Shown: positions 29,581 to 41,859, counted from the first letter of the stretch. The stretch: DNA of 43,164 nt from Gnetum montanum (GCA_015680685.1 MNCI01005989.1:30789-73952), one strand, 5' to 3'. Notes: generated by a model not told the origin, from the letters alone. A program made the numbers and translations.

Positions 29581-31480
29581 GATTGAATGAAAACTCATCC
29601 TTGATTTCCTTACAAAGTATTGGAAAGGTATGGAATTATTGACTGAATGATGACTGACAGTGACATGGAATGACAAACTCAAAGTGCCCATTGAATGGAT
29701 TGACAAACATATTACAACATTGGTGTTCATAACCATTGTGGTGAACACTATACATAGATGACATCCAAACCCTCATTTGATAGCTTGAAGAGAGAGAGAG
29801 AAAAAAAAAAGAAAATGAGACACATTATTGTTGATGTCAAAATGTGGACACCATTGTTCATTCATTGTCACATGACCAAGCTTGTTCCTTGAATAATTGC
29901 TCTTGCTCCAGTCCATCCTGAGTGCTCCCTCCTATCCCAGTCCATTATTCATGTGATTTCCATCTGCATATACAACATAGTCATGAATTAGCAAGGATAG
30001 ATAAGATATAATGTAATTGATACCTTGCCTTGATATGAAGCACATTGGCTAGGTTGTGGGTATGGCAGATACTAGGTTAGAGGTTTGTAACTTGATAACT
30101 ACCCAAGGTGTAGGGGTGAGATAAGTAATGAAATGGAAAAATTTGAGATAACGAAAGAAAAAAGTATATTAGAGAAATAACAACAATGAAGCCAATAAAA
30201 AGGTATAGAAGGGTAAAAAAAAAAATTTCATAGATGGGGCGAAACGAAAAATAGTTGAGTGCAAGAAAAGTTTAAGGGAAAGAGCTTAACAATTGCACCA
30301 AAAAGGAATGCCAATGGCTCCTCCCCAAAGTAGGCTGATGCCATTTATGCCCTGACACACCCACAAACCAAAGAGTCTGTAGGCTCTAGGAATGACATAT
30401 GGAAGCAATAGTGAAGAATTCACCCACAATAATTTACCAAAGAATAACAATGTGTCAACCAAGATATAGACTAATCATAAAATTGGAAATGAGGTGGAAT
30501 ATGGAAAGCAATGTGGAAAGAGAAGAGAAAATGGAATGGAATCCCAAAATCAAGGTTTTGTAAAGTCCCTTTTGTATTATGTGGTTAAGGTAACTTAATA
30601 AAATTCAGCCCAAATCTAGGTTAAAAATAACCTCATTTTGTGACCTTGCATCAACACACATGACCAACCCATCCTCCTGAAGCAATGAGGATGCTTCCAC
30701 AAAGCAACCACCATTCCAATAAGAGAAAGATAGAGAAACAGGAAGCGAGAAAGGGCCTTTATTAGAGGGAACCTTCAAGCATGGGTAACATGTCTTTCTA
30801 GTGCCATAACTAGTGCTTGTAGCCCATGTTCCTTTATTGTGTCTAAGGGGTATGCTTTGAATTCCCACCAGTTTTTGTTTTTTTTTTAAGTGGGAACCAC
30901 ACCATGAAAAGACTTATTTGATTTATTCAATCTCCTAGTATTAGTTATCAGAAAAATGGTGGAAATCCTATGAAAAAAATCCAAGTACCTAAGAGAATAG
31001 CTATCACTAATGCGTTGAATCCCCTTGAAGTCACACCCTTTTCAATCCATTTAAATTTTTCCTTGGTTTGAAGAGTACCAAGCCATAAATTCATTAATAG
31101 GTTTGAACAGAAAAAGGGATAATACATTTCCAAAACAAAGGAGACCATAGAGTTGAATGGATGACATGGATTCATTACTTGTTTATCAAAAGAAACCATA
31201 TCTTAGCATCAACATTGAAAGTCAAAGGTAAAAACCAAACATTAGCAATCAATCATTATTATAGTACAACCCACCATCATGAGCACTTATTATGTGATGA
31301 GTGAGAATAAATCAAATAAAATGTAACAGAGAATGAAATAGTAAAAATGCTAATGATGGTGTAAAAAAAAATAAGTAAAGATAAAAAATGTGTAAAACAA
31401 AAAAGAAAAAAGAAACCGAGGGCTTAGAATAATTAGCATTGGTGGCCATCTCTCCCATGAATGAGTTGGAAAGAGGAGAT
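29581..31480 (-). other. A3 3' noncoding region
   Basis: It is the counterpart of A2 22064-23950, including the GAATTCAAAGC box (reverse strand, 30867-30841) and the GA-rich run near 29790. A short open frame at 30605-30868 (-) overlaps the box but is not preserved in A2. No env-like product is recognised. Confidence 0.6.
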
Positions 31481-32690
31481 ATAAAATAATGAGCAAGGCT
31501 ATCCATCAACAAAGATAGTATTAGTACTAGCTGTTTTGGGCTCATGGAAAGGTTTGGTCTGTTGGATGTTGACCAATAATTTCTTATCTAGGCTTTCAAG
31601 GTTATAGATCATCATGGCCCTTGAAGGAAAATTTTCATGAATGATATAAGGTCCTTCTCACAACATTTGAAATTTACTTCATTGTGGCACATGTGTAGGA
31701 TTCTAATAAAGAAACCTATCTCCTAGTTGGTATTTGACTTTTTTAATTCTTCAGTCGTGACGTTGTTTGTTAAAGGCCTTGTGTAGTTCATTGGATGACA
31801 TGGCAGCTAGTCAATTTTCATCTAGCAAGTTAAGGTTCATTAACTATTCCTTTTGTGCTAGACTGAGGTCAAGGTTAAGGTCACATGTTGTAGATAGTGT
31901 ACGGAGCTTAGCTTGGATAGGAAGTGTTGGAAGTTTACCGTATACCAACTCATAGGGGGAATAACCTATAGGGAGTTTCCATGTGGAGTGGTAGGCCCAA
32001 AGAGCATCGTTTAGTTTGGTGCTCCAATCTCACCTATATTTGTTAATGGTCTGTGTCAATATTTTTGTGATCTCCCTATTGGTGCATTCAGCATGACCAT
32101 TCACTTGAGGATGATATGGTGTAGCTAGTTTATGCTCAACTGCTAAGTGTTGCATCAATTTTTGAAAAGTCACACCTATAAAGTGTGTACCATTATCAGA
32201 AATAAGTGCACAAGGCATGCCAAGCCTATTTACAATTTTTTGTTGGACAAATCGTGTAGCAGTAGATGATTTATAGTCCATAAGAGTGGCTACTTCTACC
32301 CACTTTGTAAAATAGTCAATAGCAACAACAATGTGTGCTTTTCCATTGGACATTGGTGTAATAGTCCCCATGAAGTTAATTCCCCATATGTCGAAGGGTT
32401 CTAAGGGTTGAATCCATTGTTGTGGACCTTCCATTCTAGTAGTCATTCCCTCATCATGTTGGAAGTACTCACAAGATCGGACAAAATGATGGGTATCTGA
32501 AAATAATGTAGGCTAATAATATCCTACAAGAAAGATTTTAATGGTTGTTCATCTCCTAGCATAATGACCCCCATAAATGCCCTCATGAGCATCTTGGAGA
32601 ATTCGTAATTGACCTATGTCAAGAACACACCATTGAACTAAGCCATCAGAACACACCTTGTAAAGGTGTCCATTGATTTCCATGAAATGT
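31481..32690 (-). pseudogene. A3 integrase
   Basis: The zinc-binding region has 'AHEGIYGGHY', with the second Cys of the C-C pair changed ('SCEYFQ'). The core (32446-32030) reads 'FDIWGINFMGTI', so the first catalytic Asp is Asn. The second Asp ('ALISDNGTHF') and the Glu ('NGHAECTNRE') are kept. 'ATPYHPQVNG' is the usual strand before the Glu. A stop follows 'INKYR' near 32030, and the C-terminal part continues, broken, to about 31480. No chromodomain is seen. Confidence 0.9.
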
Positions 32691-33562
32691 TTGACTCAGT
32701 GGAGAAACTATTGTTTCTTTTTAATGTCCAGCCCTTCTGATGTTTCTTGTGTGAGAAGATAAGTAAGAATGCTGCTATACCAATTTGTATCTATGGGTGA
32801 TTGATTATTTACTATACCTACAAAGAGATGTTCATTAAGGAAGTGATTAGAAATTGGATATTCGTCCTCTTTGTTGTCCCATCGCAACCAAGATAAATTA
32901 TTGGCAACAACATTCTCAGTGCCTTTATGATCTACTATTTTGATATCAAACTCTTGCAAGATCACTAGCCATCGTATGACATGAGGGCTCAACGTTGGTT
33001 TATTCATAAGGAACCAGGTCACACTATGATCTGTGTGTACAAATACCTTATAGCTTAATACATAGTGCCTAAATTTTTCTAGTGCAAATACCACAAGCAT
33101 TAACTCTTTTTCTATTGTGGTATAGTTGAGTTATGCACTAGAAATATTTTGACTTGCATAGTAAATGTAATAGGGATATCTTTGGTCATCTAACTGTGTA
33201 AGTATAGCTTCTAAAGAAAAATTGGATGTGTCAGTCATTGTATGGAATGGTCTGGACCAGTCAAGAGCTTGTAGAATAGGTGTTTCTACAAGTTTCTGCT
33301 TCAAGGTTTGGAAAGCTAGCTCACATTCCTTAGTCCATTCAAAGAGTATGTCCTTCTTTGTTAATTCTACTAATGGTTTCACAATCTTTGAAAAGTTCTC
33401 GATGAAGCATCTATAATAGCCAGTATGTCCCAGGAATGATTGGACATCTTTTACAGTTTCAGGTTGACGAGTGATTCTTTGGATGACTTTAATCTTTTCA
33501 GGATCTACCTCTATCCCTGTTTGTGAAATCTTATGCCCTAATTCAATGCCCTCTTGGACCAT
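32691..33562 (-). pseudogene. A3 RT thumb and RNase H
   Basis: An open stretch (33562-33131) covers 'GHKISQTGIEVDPEKIKVI', 'SFLGHTGYYRCFIENFSKI', 'ELAFQTLKQKLVETPILQAL' and the first RNase H strand 'MTDTSNFSLEAILTQLDDQ'. A second (33100-32708) covers 'MLVVFALEKFRHYVLSYKVF', 'VHTDHSVTWFLMNKP' with the catalytic Asp kept, and 'GTENVVANNLSWLRW', where the last Asp is Asn. A stop between the two removes the helix containing the Glu from one frame. Confidence 0.9.
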
Positions 33563-33599
33563 TAAGTGGCTTTTCTACCTATTGAGCCTTAGGTTGGTT

Positions 33600-34400
33600 T
33601 CTACACATCATTTCAATACTTGCTCTAATTAGTCCAATTCTTGTTCAAAGTCTACTTCGTAGGTGGAGAAATCATCCATAAAGACCTCCACACCATTCCC
33701 TATTTGTTGTTGAAATATGCTTAGAACTAGACGTTGAAATGTAGCTAGGGCATTGCACAAGCCAAACAGCATCTGCCTATATGAAAATGTTCCCCAAGGA
33801 CTTGTGAATGTAGTCTTGGCTTGGTCTTCTAGTGCTATTTGAATTTGATTGTACCCATTGTACCCATCTACAAAACTATAATAGTAATGCCCTGCAATAG
33901 TAACTAAGACTTGGTCAACGAATGGCAATGGGAAATGGTCCTTAAATGTTGCCATGTTTAATAGCCTAAAGTCTATACACATCCTCCATTTATCTCCCTT
34001 TTTAGACACAATGACTAATGGACTAACCTATTCACTGACAGTAATGGGGTAGATGAACCTGGCTTTTAGAAGTTGTTCAATTTCTTCTTTAACCACTTGC
34101 TTAAGCTTTGGGTTCAGTCGCCTTTGCGGTTGTCATCGAGGCTTCATGGAGGGGTCAATGTAAATTCTATCTTGGCATATCCTAGGATCTATTCCAATTA
34201 ATTCGGGTTATGACCAAGTAAAGGCTCTCAACCATTTATTTACCATCTTCAACAGTCTTTATTTTTGTTGAGGAGTGAGCTTAGCGTTAATGATTATTGA
34301 TTTTCCATTCTTGAGAAATGTATACTCCATACTGGTGGGCAAAAATTTTAACTCAACGGAATCTTGCTTAAACTCATCAAAGATTTCCAACTTTCCCTAG
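33600..34400 (-). pseudogene. A3 reverse transcriptase
   Basis: The upstream linker carries a sequence matching 'PTSMEYTFLKNGKS' and the 'AFTWS'-like motif, with stops. RT proper (34009-33629) reads 'RMCIDFRLLNMATFKDHF', 'LPFVDQVL', 'YYSFVDGYNGYNQIQIALED', 'FGLCNALATFQRLVLSIFQ' and the intact F-M-D-D box at 33682-33671. The N-terminal palm ('LLKARFIYPI') lies just upstream across a stop. It is the longest open RT fragment in the window. Confidence 0.9.
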
Positions 34401-34599
34401 TTGATATTTTTAGTGTTAGTACTTGGAAGTTGATGGTGGACATGCTCTAATGCATCTATGCTATCGATATAGGCACAAGTTAAGCTCTTAGCTAGTTCCA
34501 TGCATAAGGTTAAATTGCTTTCTTGGTCAGCTGTCAGCCACTGGGTGCCTTCCTTTCTTGTGGCTACTACATATAGGCATCCTTGTATATTAGTTACTT

Positions 34600-35179
34600 G
34601 TGCACATTAGTTACATGTAGGCAATGTTAAGCATTGTACAAACCAAGAGTTCTGCATGCAGTTGCACCCTATGTCACTGTATGCAATGCATGGAACTTTC
34701 TTCTTCTCAATCTTTCCAAATGCATTTTCTTTTGATATTTCTAGGGAAAGATCATATATTCCTAGGCACATATCAATCGTACTTAGCCATGCCCTTCCCA
34801 TTATGATTGAGAAGTCCTCCTTATAGTTTTTGACTTAGATCACTAGGAAATCGGCTGGATACGACCATTCACAAACAGTGGTGACAGTGTCCTTCACTAG
34901 TTCTAATGGGATAGTGATGGACTGGTTGGCCAACTCTAAATGAATTTTACTCTTTCTTAGTGGAGGTAGGTTCCAAGCTTTGTACATTTCTTGAGATATT
35001 AAGTTAAGACCAAAAATTGAATCCAAAAGAGCTTTTCAAGGCACATTCCCAATGATTTGCAAATATATAAGAGGACTTCCAAGATCAAAGAATTTCTATG
35101 GAATATGGCCAAATTTAATCCAATTAGTAATGGCATGAGTCAACATAATCATGTGCATTGGGTGTGATTTTTGGTTCGA
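34600..35179 (-). pseudogene. A3 aspartic protease
   Basis: The active-site triad is changed to D-S-I ('LDSIFGLNLI', near 35026-35000). The flanking 'QEMYKAWNLPPL', 'LELANQSITIPLELVKDTVTTV' and 'IMGRAWLSTIDMCLGI' segments are well kept. The Gly-to-Ile change would disable the enzyme. A stop near 34832 separates the two halves. Its position and frame relation to gag match A2. Confidence 0.85.
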
Positions 35180-37677
35180 AGGAAGCTCCAACGATTCAAA
35201 TGATGATGAGGTGTTTGGATAACTAGCTGCTTGTGATTGTAAGGACTTGGTTGGACTATTGGTTCTAAAGAAAGACCTCTTCTTTGATTGGTTATCTAAA
35301 CCAATAGTAGCTTGAGAGTTGATAGCCCTTGTAGCATTACATTGTTGCGACTAGCAAGAAGCTCACCCTACATAGTTGGAGTAGGTGGTAATGGAGCTAA
35401 GGGTGGAAGAGGTGTAGTTAGATGAGAAGGATATTATGTATGTGGAACATCACTCCTAGGAGAAGGAGTTCTATAGTACTCGTGGGTATGGTAGTGAGGT
35501 TGAGGAGCGACGTGACTAGTAGACTCACGTGGAGAGATCGACTGCTAAATGTAGTACTTGTATGGGTCAGGTTGATGGTAAGGGTATTGTTGACATGGTA
35601 GTGGCATTCCCCATGCTTGTGGGTGTTGCCACTGTTGATACTATTTATTTGATTATGGTGGAGCTCCACTCAGATAATATGTCAAGGGTTGTGGAACTAC
35701 CGTGGGTTACCTTGGGGATAAGGTAACCTTTTGGGTGTTTGTCATTTGTTTAACCGTGGGTTTAGTTCATACATCCCAAACTCTTGCAAATGTGATTCTA
35801 CTAGAACACATCCTTTAGGATGGTCATATTAACAAATTTCACATCTTCCATCATTGTCTGTGTTCGAATCCACGACTTCTTCAATGACGGCAACTTTACC
35901 CTTACCCTTGTTACGTGCATACTCAGCTTCTTTCTTTTTCCTTCTCTCTCAGTCACTACTTTGTTCTCTAGACTCTACTATTTTTAGAAAGGTTTGAAAT
36001 TTATCATCTATGGAGTTCCACATTTGATCTATCTTTTCCAATACTTCTGATGCAAATTTTTGAATAGGAAAAGTTTTTCTATTCACCATCTCTTTGAGTG
36101 GTGACTCTTCTTCATCTTCACAAAATCTAGCTTCCTTCTTTCAGAGGGAAGGATCTCTATTGTATTCCTCCACACTTTCTCTTTTTCTTTTAACTCACCT
36201 TCCTCCTTGACAACTTACTCCAAAAATATTTTTATTTGATGGGCTTTGAGCTTAGATAGCCTTCCTTGGGCATAAGTCCCAAGGGCTCTTCACGTTTCGT
36301 ACCTAAGCCCATCTACGAGATGATGTAGCTGTTCCCTTTGTGAGTAACCATGGCTAGGGCAATGATGTAATAATGCATAATATCAGCACATGGTATCATC
36401 CAAGGATTTTTGTCCTCCTTGTTTCCATCCTTGGATTTGCTTATGTAAGTTGGACACTCAGGAGTACGTTTGCTACTTATCGTTAAATAGCTCTAACATG
36501 GTACTCCATCGACGAATGGATTTCGGTTCTAAGGACCGGTACCAACTTTTCGCTTCCTTGATCAGTGTCCATGGAAACAACTTTAGTTTTCTCCACTCAT
36601 TTTCTATATTTTGTAAGGCACATGCATCGTGAAATGCTTGTAGATGGTTTTGAGGATCAACATTGTATCCCCCTTCAAATCGTGCAATGTTGTTCATGTT
36701 TAGCCTTTTGATCCTGCTATCCTTCTGGTGCCTTGTTGGAATCCTAATGGCCTTTGTTATATTTAACATACTTCAGGTGCGAGTAGGGGTTCATTGTGAT
36801 CATATTGTCTATGGTGTCTATGAGGCCTATGTTATTTCCTACTCTCCCTTCTCTTGTGTTGTGTCTCTTTGGAATGCCTTCGTCCCCTGTTTGGACTATT
36901 TTGTTTATGATCTCTATTTCTCCTACCATTGTCCTCATGGTCTTTTCCTTTGTAATTGCATTTAGATCCCGAAGGAGAGGGGGAAGGAGATGATGAAGGT
37001 GAAGAGGAAGGAGGATTGGCTCCATGATGGCGCATGTCACTTTCTCTTTGGTGGTTAAGGCCTCGATCGTGGTTATGATCAGAATGTTTTTCATTGTCAC
37101 ATGTTTGTGTTCCTTTTTCAAACCCTTTGTGTCTATTGGTATTAGAACCTGGGTTATGGATAGTTGAGTGAAGATTATGATACACAACTCCTTGACCGAA
37201 GTTAATGAGAGGAACATCGTTTTGAGGAAAAACTCTCGAGGCAAGTTCACCACCCTTGTTTTCACCTAGGACATACAAGACATCCTAAGATCATTTTCCC
37301 TTCATAGATTTGTAATGTCTCTCCTATTGTAGGTCCCTTTGACATTATGCCTCCATGGGTCGATACTCTCTTGAGTCGTGTTCATGCACAACATACTCTG
37401 CCTGTAAGTGCTGCATACCAATTCGTGTGAGAGCACGAAGAAGCATGTTTGGGATTGAGTGATTAGGAGGTAACACTTTGTTACCTTCTAAATCACGCCA
37501 ATGTAGTTGTTCATCCTAGTGAAGGATAAAGGTAAAGTTTGGTACATACTCATTAGGATGAGCATATACCATGTGAAACTGTTGGGGCACTGGCAAATCA
37601 TCATGTGCACTCTGCCTTTGATTGTTCATTGTGTCAAACCTAGTCGGTGAAGCACTCTCATAAGAAGAAGGGGACAT
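35180..37677 (-). pseudogene. gag: A3 gag (capsid polyprotein)
   Basis: It starts at ATG 37677-37675 ('MSPSSYES'), as in A2. The N-terminal module runs to about 37320. A 148-residue open stretch (37278-36832) covers the hydrophilic part, with 'PSSSPSSSPSPSPSGS' and His/Arg/Asp-rich sequence ending 'HKRRESRK'. The capsid core (36769-36473) has 'DPQNHLQAFHDACALQN' and 'RRWSTMLELFNDK'. The zinc-knuckle-like Cys cluster lies near 35852-35815. A Pro/Tyr/Gln-rich tail follows. Stops are fewer than in A1. Confidence 0.85.
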
Positions 37678-37795
37678 GATTAAATTATTTAGTGTGCAAT
37701 ATCCTTTTTGGTAATTGTAGAATAGTTAATTCTAAGGATTTGTTCCAATGATGGGAAGGATTGCTTAAGTTCTAATGAGTGCACAAACAACAAAA

Positions 37796-37813
37796 TCTGT
37801 AGCAACAATGCCA
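37796..37813 (-). other. A3 primer-binding site, degraded
   Basis: On the minus strand, one base after the 5' LTR, TGGCATTGTTGCTACAGA matches the tRNA-Asp complement at 11 of 18 positions. Position and context support the call more than identity does. Confidence 0.6.
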
Positions 37814-37814
37814 A

Positions 37815-38648
37815 TGATGAGTAGTGAGGTACCCCTACGCCCAACCATATGAATATGAGCACTCACGTGCGATCTGGTCAAACTCCAAGGATTAAGTGCT
37901 TATGTGCTTACAAAGAACAAGGATGGGTTATGTGATCATTGTCTTCCCAAGCTTACTTGTAATGCACAATTGTATGGTTAGGTAAACTTGAGGTATATGA
38001 TTTTTATGTTTTTTTATGTTTATGTTCTTGGTGTTTAAACTGGAGAAATGAAATAACTGAGTAACTAATATGATTTAACTAATCAACTATGCTCTAACTA
38101 GTCCTAACACTAGCATCTGTTCCCACTTGTTGGACACATTCTGAACTAGTGTAACACTACTGGGATTACCAAACGCTAGTCGTTACTGGGTTACCAAGTG
38201 TTCCATATATGCTCGAAGTGGTTGTACTAAGTGTGCTAATTCGTTGATAATTAACAATTCAATAAAAATAACATTAGGAAACTAATGAGAGTAGAAAATA
38301 ATAGTAAATAACATTTAAATGAAATAATTAAGATATTTTGAATGTTGCAAGGTTTATCACAAAGTTCATCTTTATTTCTGAACACAAGGTGTGCTCAGAT
38401 ACAAAATGCTCGAATAAAGATCTGTTCACTTTATGACTCCTACTATGGGCACTCAAAAATAATTCTAACTCTAGAAGGAAAAAACTCCAAGAGTTCGGCT
38501 AAGGGACTAAAAACTAATGTCAAACCAAGTGTCCCTTATCTCTTATTTATAGGCAATGAGATAGGTTCCGATATCGCATGTCCGATATTGCTTTGGCATC
38601 ACCAATATCATGTATTCGATATCGAGGGTCTGATATCATGACTCATCA
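37815..38648 (-). repeat. A3 5' LTR (type a)
   Basis: On the minus strand it starts TGATGAGTCATGATATC (38648) and ends CTCATCA (37815), 834 bp. GATATC-like motifs lie at 38637-38632, 38623-38618, 38609-38604, 38589-38584 and 38575-38570, and the TATA box at 38551-38544. Confidence 0.95.
38544..38551 (-). promoter_or_regulatory. TATA box of the A3 5' LTR
   Basis: TATAAATA on the minus strand lies about 19 bp after the last GATATC-like motif, as in A2. Confidence 0.55.
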
Positions 38649-38653
38649 ACAAT
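38649..38653 (+). other. Target-site duplication of A3, right
   Basis: ACAAT is the perfect partner of 28725-28729. Confidence 0.95.
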
Positions 38654-38889
38654 GGTGAATGGAGAGACACACAATGACAAATGACAGTGTGTGTTAGTGG
38701 TGGTGCAGGGCACCATCAATAGGTAGCATTAGCAGGTAGTAGCAATAGTGGCAGCACATCCCTATGTAGTGAGGTTTTCTTGCCTGGTAGTGAGCACCAC
38801 TTTCAATAATAGTGGTGGTGTGAAACAACTACAAACAATGGTAAACGATCATTGTGCACAATGACAAAGGGGTAAGATCCCCATTTAAT
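38654..38889. other. Unassigned triplet-rich DNA, continuation of 28100-28729
   Basis: It has the same degenerate GTA/GTG-rich character ('gtggtggtgcagg', 'ggtagtagcaatagtggc') as the DNA left of A3. It is the other side of the A3 target. No coding assignment is made. Confidence 0.45.
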
Positions 38890-38990
38890 GGTAACATCAC
38901 ATAGCCCTTTTCAGCTGAGACTATTCTTGGGTCTCTATATCCATACAGGAGGGACCCTAGGTAATAGTCTCCTTAAACAAGTTTTCTAGA

Positions 38991-39021
38991 TGTTGATGTG
39001 TCCAAAATTCCCACATCAACA
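38991..39021 (+). other. Inverted repeat (10-bp stem) in the T2 leader
   Basis: TGTTGATGTG (38991-39000) and its exact complement CACATCAACA (39012-39021) are separated by 11 bases. It could fold as an RNA hairpin in the leader. T1 has only a remnant ('gttgtgtgggtgttac'). Confidence 0.6.
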
Positions 39022-39677
39022 CCTTTTTGACATTAGAAGGAGGACCTATTTTGTTTCTTGATCCTATTTAGAAACTTGTTTTTATTGTCTTTTTTTGCTA
39101 AAAATCTCTATTCCTTAGTTCTTTAAAGTCCCTATTCCTTAGAAGAAAATATTTTTGCTTTATTTTTTGAGAATTTTTGAGCCCTTTATTTTCTAATTTC
39201 AAAAAAGTTTGTTTTCTGAAAATTTTCATTTCTTGTTACCCAAGTCTCATCGCCCATTTCTAATCCTATTTTCAAATTTATCTTCTAAACCCTTGTTTTC
39301 TAGTCCCATTATTAAATTTATACTTTGGCGTTCCTTAGCTTAGCTCCAACTTTAATGAGGTGGTTTATATCATTTTTAATTCACTTTTCTAAAATTCCAC
39401 ATTTTCTATTTTATTTGCAATTTTAGTTTTTATTTTAAAAATAAAAATAAATAAAAAATATAGTATTTAAATATATTTCCATTTTCTTTAATGTTTACAA
39501 TTTATTAGCATTTTACATTTCTTATTATTTTTCATTTTATGAGAAAATTTTTCCATAGAACATGTTAACAAAGAGCCCTACTCTTGCCCCTAGTCAACCA
39601 ACTACCATCGTTTCACTTTAAGACAACAATAGGCTTCATGATTTCCAAGTTCTATCCTTAGGAGAACTCAAACTAGG

Positions 39678-41040
39678 ATGGCAACTAATCAGCCCCCAAC
39701 TCCCTTAGTGAGCAACCCCTTTAACTTCACCAACTATCATGATATTCTGAAATCCCTCCAAAACATAAATTTGTTCTTCGATTCCACAATCCCTACTAGT
39801 AATGGTTTCCAACATATATAATGTTTTAAAACCTTATTAGGCATCCATAACATTATCCAAAATGACATAGCATGTAGGGTATTTGTGACAACTTTTAGGA
39901 GTAAAGCCACCTAATGGTTTTTTGATACTCCCTAATGCCTCTATCAACTCATGGCAAGAATTTAAAAATAAGTTCTTACTCTAATTTGATAAGTTCACTA
40001 GCTTGGCCTTAGCATCAAGTAACTTCACAAGCTTAAGAAAACTACCTAGGGAAAATGTCTAGGATTACAATCTAAGATTCTTCGATTAACTTACTTATGT
40101 GCCAAGTGAGATGCATCCACAACCTAGTGGCATCCTCAAATTTTACCTATCTACCATGGATTCATTCTTTACTTATGTCATTAAACCTGATCCCAACATC
40201 AGGAGCAATGGCTAAAATTGTTGAGTTAGAATAAATTACCCTCATGAATAGCATTCAAACCCAATTTGAAATGATGAGTGTTAACAACCCTATGTAATCT
40301 AGTTCCGTACCTTTACCAACTTTCGAAATGACCAATACTATGTTTCAAACTCTTCTCCCCTTTCAACTGACTCAACCTTTAAACAATTATTTTCAAAGTT
40401 TAGCATCTTCTTCATTTTTACCATCTAATACTACTTTGAATGACGACCAATTAAAAGCCTTAATCCAATCCATCATAAACCCAAATGAGATATCTAATCC
40501 TATTGGACCTACAACTCAAACTTAAAATCAAATGACCTAGATATTAACTTTAGTTCAAAAACTTTCCAATGAAGTAGTTGAATTAACGTGAAACAATAAT
40601 AAGGTTCCTATACAATTTGAAAAGCCAAGTACATCAATCAATGATGATTATTGTCATGTTCATAACACTAGGCAACATTCTGAGAAAACCTATTCCCAAT
40701 TTTTAGCATTATATGGTGATAATGTTTAAAGTTAACAAAATGGGAAAACCTGAATTATGGTCTTTAACATACCTCATGAAATGAAAAATGAAGTTCTCTC
40801 ATTGGAACACATTATGGTAAGTGATCCCAATCCACATAACACTTACTACCATAGAATTAGTGACATTATGAACAAAAAACAACAAACTAGGAATGATCCT
40901 TATACTCCTCCAATAGAAGAGCTCTTAGTCAAAATAACACAAATAATCAAATTGGACCATCCCAAGCAATTGCCCCATAATGATCAAATCCTCCTTCTAT
41001 ACTTAGAAAAACACCACCTCAACAAGAAGCTAGAGATGAA
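39678..41040 (+). pseudogene. gag: T2 gag
   Basis: The start is ATG 39678. The N-terminus reads 'NPFNFTNYHDILKSLQNINL'. A capsid-like core follows with 'ATXWFFDT' (X a stop) and a 'YNLRFFD'-like segment near 40060. An Asn-rich stretch with 'NDDQLKALIQSIINP' is at 40328-40525. The zinc knuckle C-x2-H-x4-H-x4-C is at 40652-40693, with the final Cys changed to Tyr. A further open stretch (40757-41059) covers the proline-rich linker to PR. Many stops are present, but the core deleted in T1 is kept here. Confidence 0.75.
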
Positions 41041-41067
41041 CATAAGACTTATGATCTAGTTGAGGAT

Positions 41068-41859
41068 TTGAAAAAAGTTAAAGCCAACATTTCAATATAT
41101 GATCTTCTACATTTTAATGAAATGAAAGATCTGATTCAAAAGATAGTTTATACACCTAAAACCAATAAAGAAAGATCTTCAACAACCAAAAGGCAAGTTC
41201 ATTTTACAGAAAGTCCTAATGTGTTATCAATACAAAATGCAAGAAATTCCATGTCAGGCAAGAAAGAGCAACCTACTTTTTTGACAACTTTGATTATTTT
41301 AAGAAAGAATGCTCATAATTATTTAATGGATTCTAGAGCAACCATTAGTGTTGTGTCACTTGAGGTATGTAAAACATTAGGAGCATGAATGCTACCACAA
41401 GCAAGAAGTGTGATACAACTTGATGGATCTAATGTACATGTGGTAGGATCATTAAAGGGAGTAAAAGTAAAACTTAAACAATACCCTACTTTTACATGTT
41501 ATAAAAATATTTTAGTAGTTAATATGTCATCCACTTATGGTATGCTTTTATCTAGGACTTTTGGAGCCAATTTTGGGTCCTTCTTTAGGTTAGATTTCTC
41601 AAAATTATTCATTCCTATTAAAGGAAAATTTGAATACATGGTCATACCAAGAGAACCTTTCTATAAACAAGTGGTAACAAATTTTTATCAACAAAATCAA
41701 TCTTTGGAAAATCAAGATACTAATCTTTATATTAGAGTTATTGAAGTTGGGCATGGCAAACATGTTATAAATGACCTTGAGAGTGAAATTTCAGAAATAA
41801 ATCTTTTTTCTTCTCATGAATGCAAAGAAATTTATGAAGGTACCTTGCGTTATCATTAG
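41068..41859 (+). pseudogene. T2 aspartic protease and spacer
   Basis: It begins with 'KKVKANISIYDLL', the Tat motif before protease, then 'QPTFLTTLIILRKN' and the active site changed from D-S-G to D-S-R (41339-41347). Further segments are 'LPQARSVIQLDGSNVHVVG' and 'VVNMSSTYGMLLSRTFG', which corresponds to the I-L-G-R region. A stop at 41386 splits the domain. The spacer ('ENQDTNLYIRVIEVG') leads into aRNH remains. Confidence 0.8.

Larger units (their letters stand above)
28730..38648 (-). mobile_element. A3: complete Athila-like Ty3/gypsy element
   Basis: The element is 9,919 bp on the minus strand with LTRs of 842 and 834 bp and the perfect TSD ACAAT. It has a degraded tRNA-Asp-type PBS and gag, PR, RT, RNase H and integrase in A2 order. 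It lies between unassigned DNA and the T2 leader. Several domains keep longer open stretches than in A1 or A2 (for example RNase H and the integrase core), but catalytic substitutions and stops show it is dead. Confidence 0.95.

Noticed and set aside
36390-36993. Plus-strand open frames opposite A3 gag
   Set aside because: They are shadows of the minus-strand gag, which has conserved capsid motifs across three copies.
28725-38653. A3 and A2 as products of one tandem or inverted duplication
   Set aside because: Each has its own distinct perfect 5-bp TSD (ACAAT, AGAAG), so they are separate insertions.
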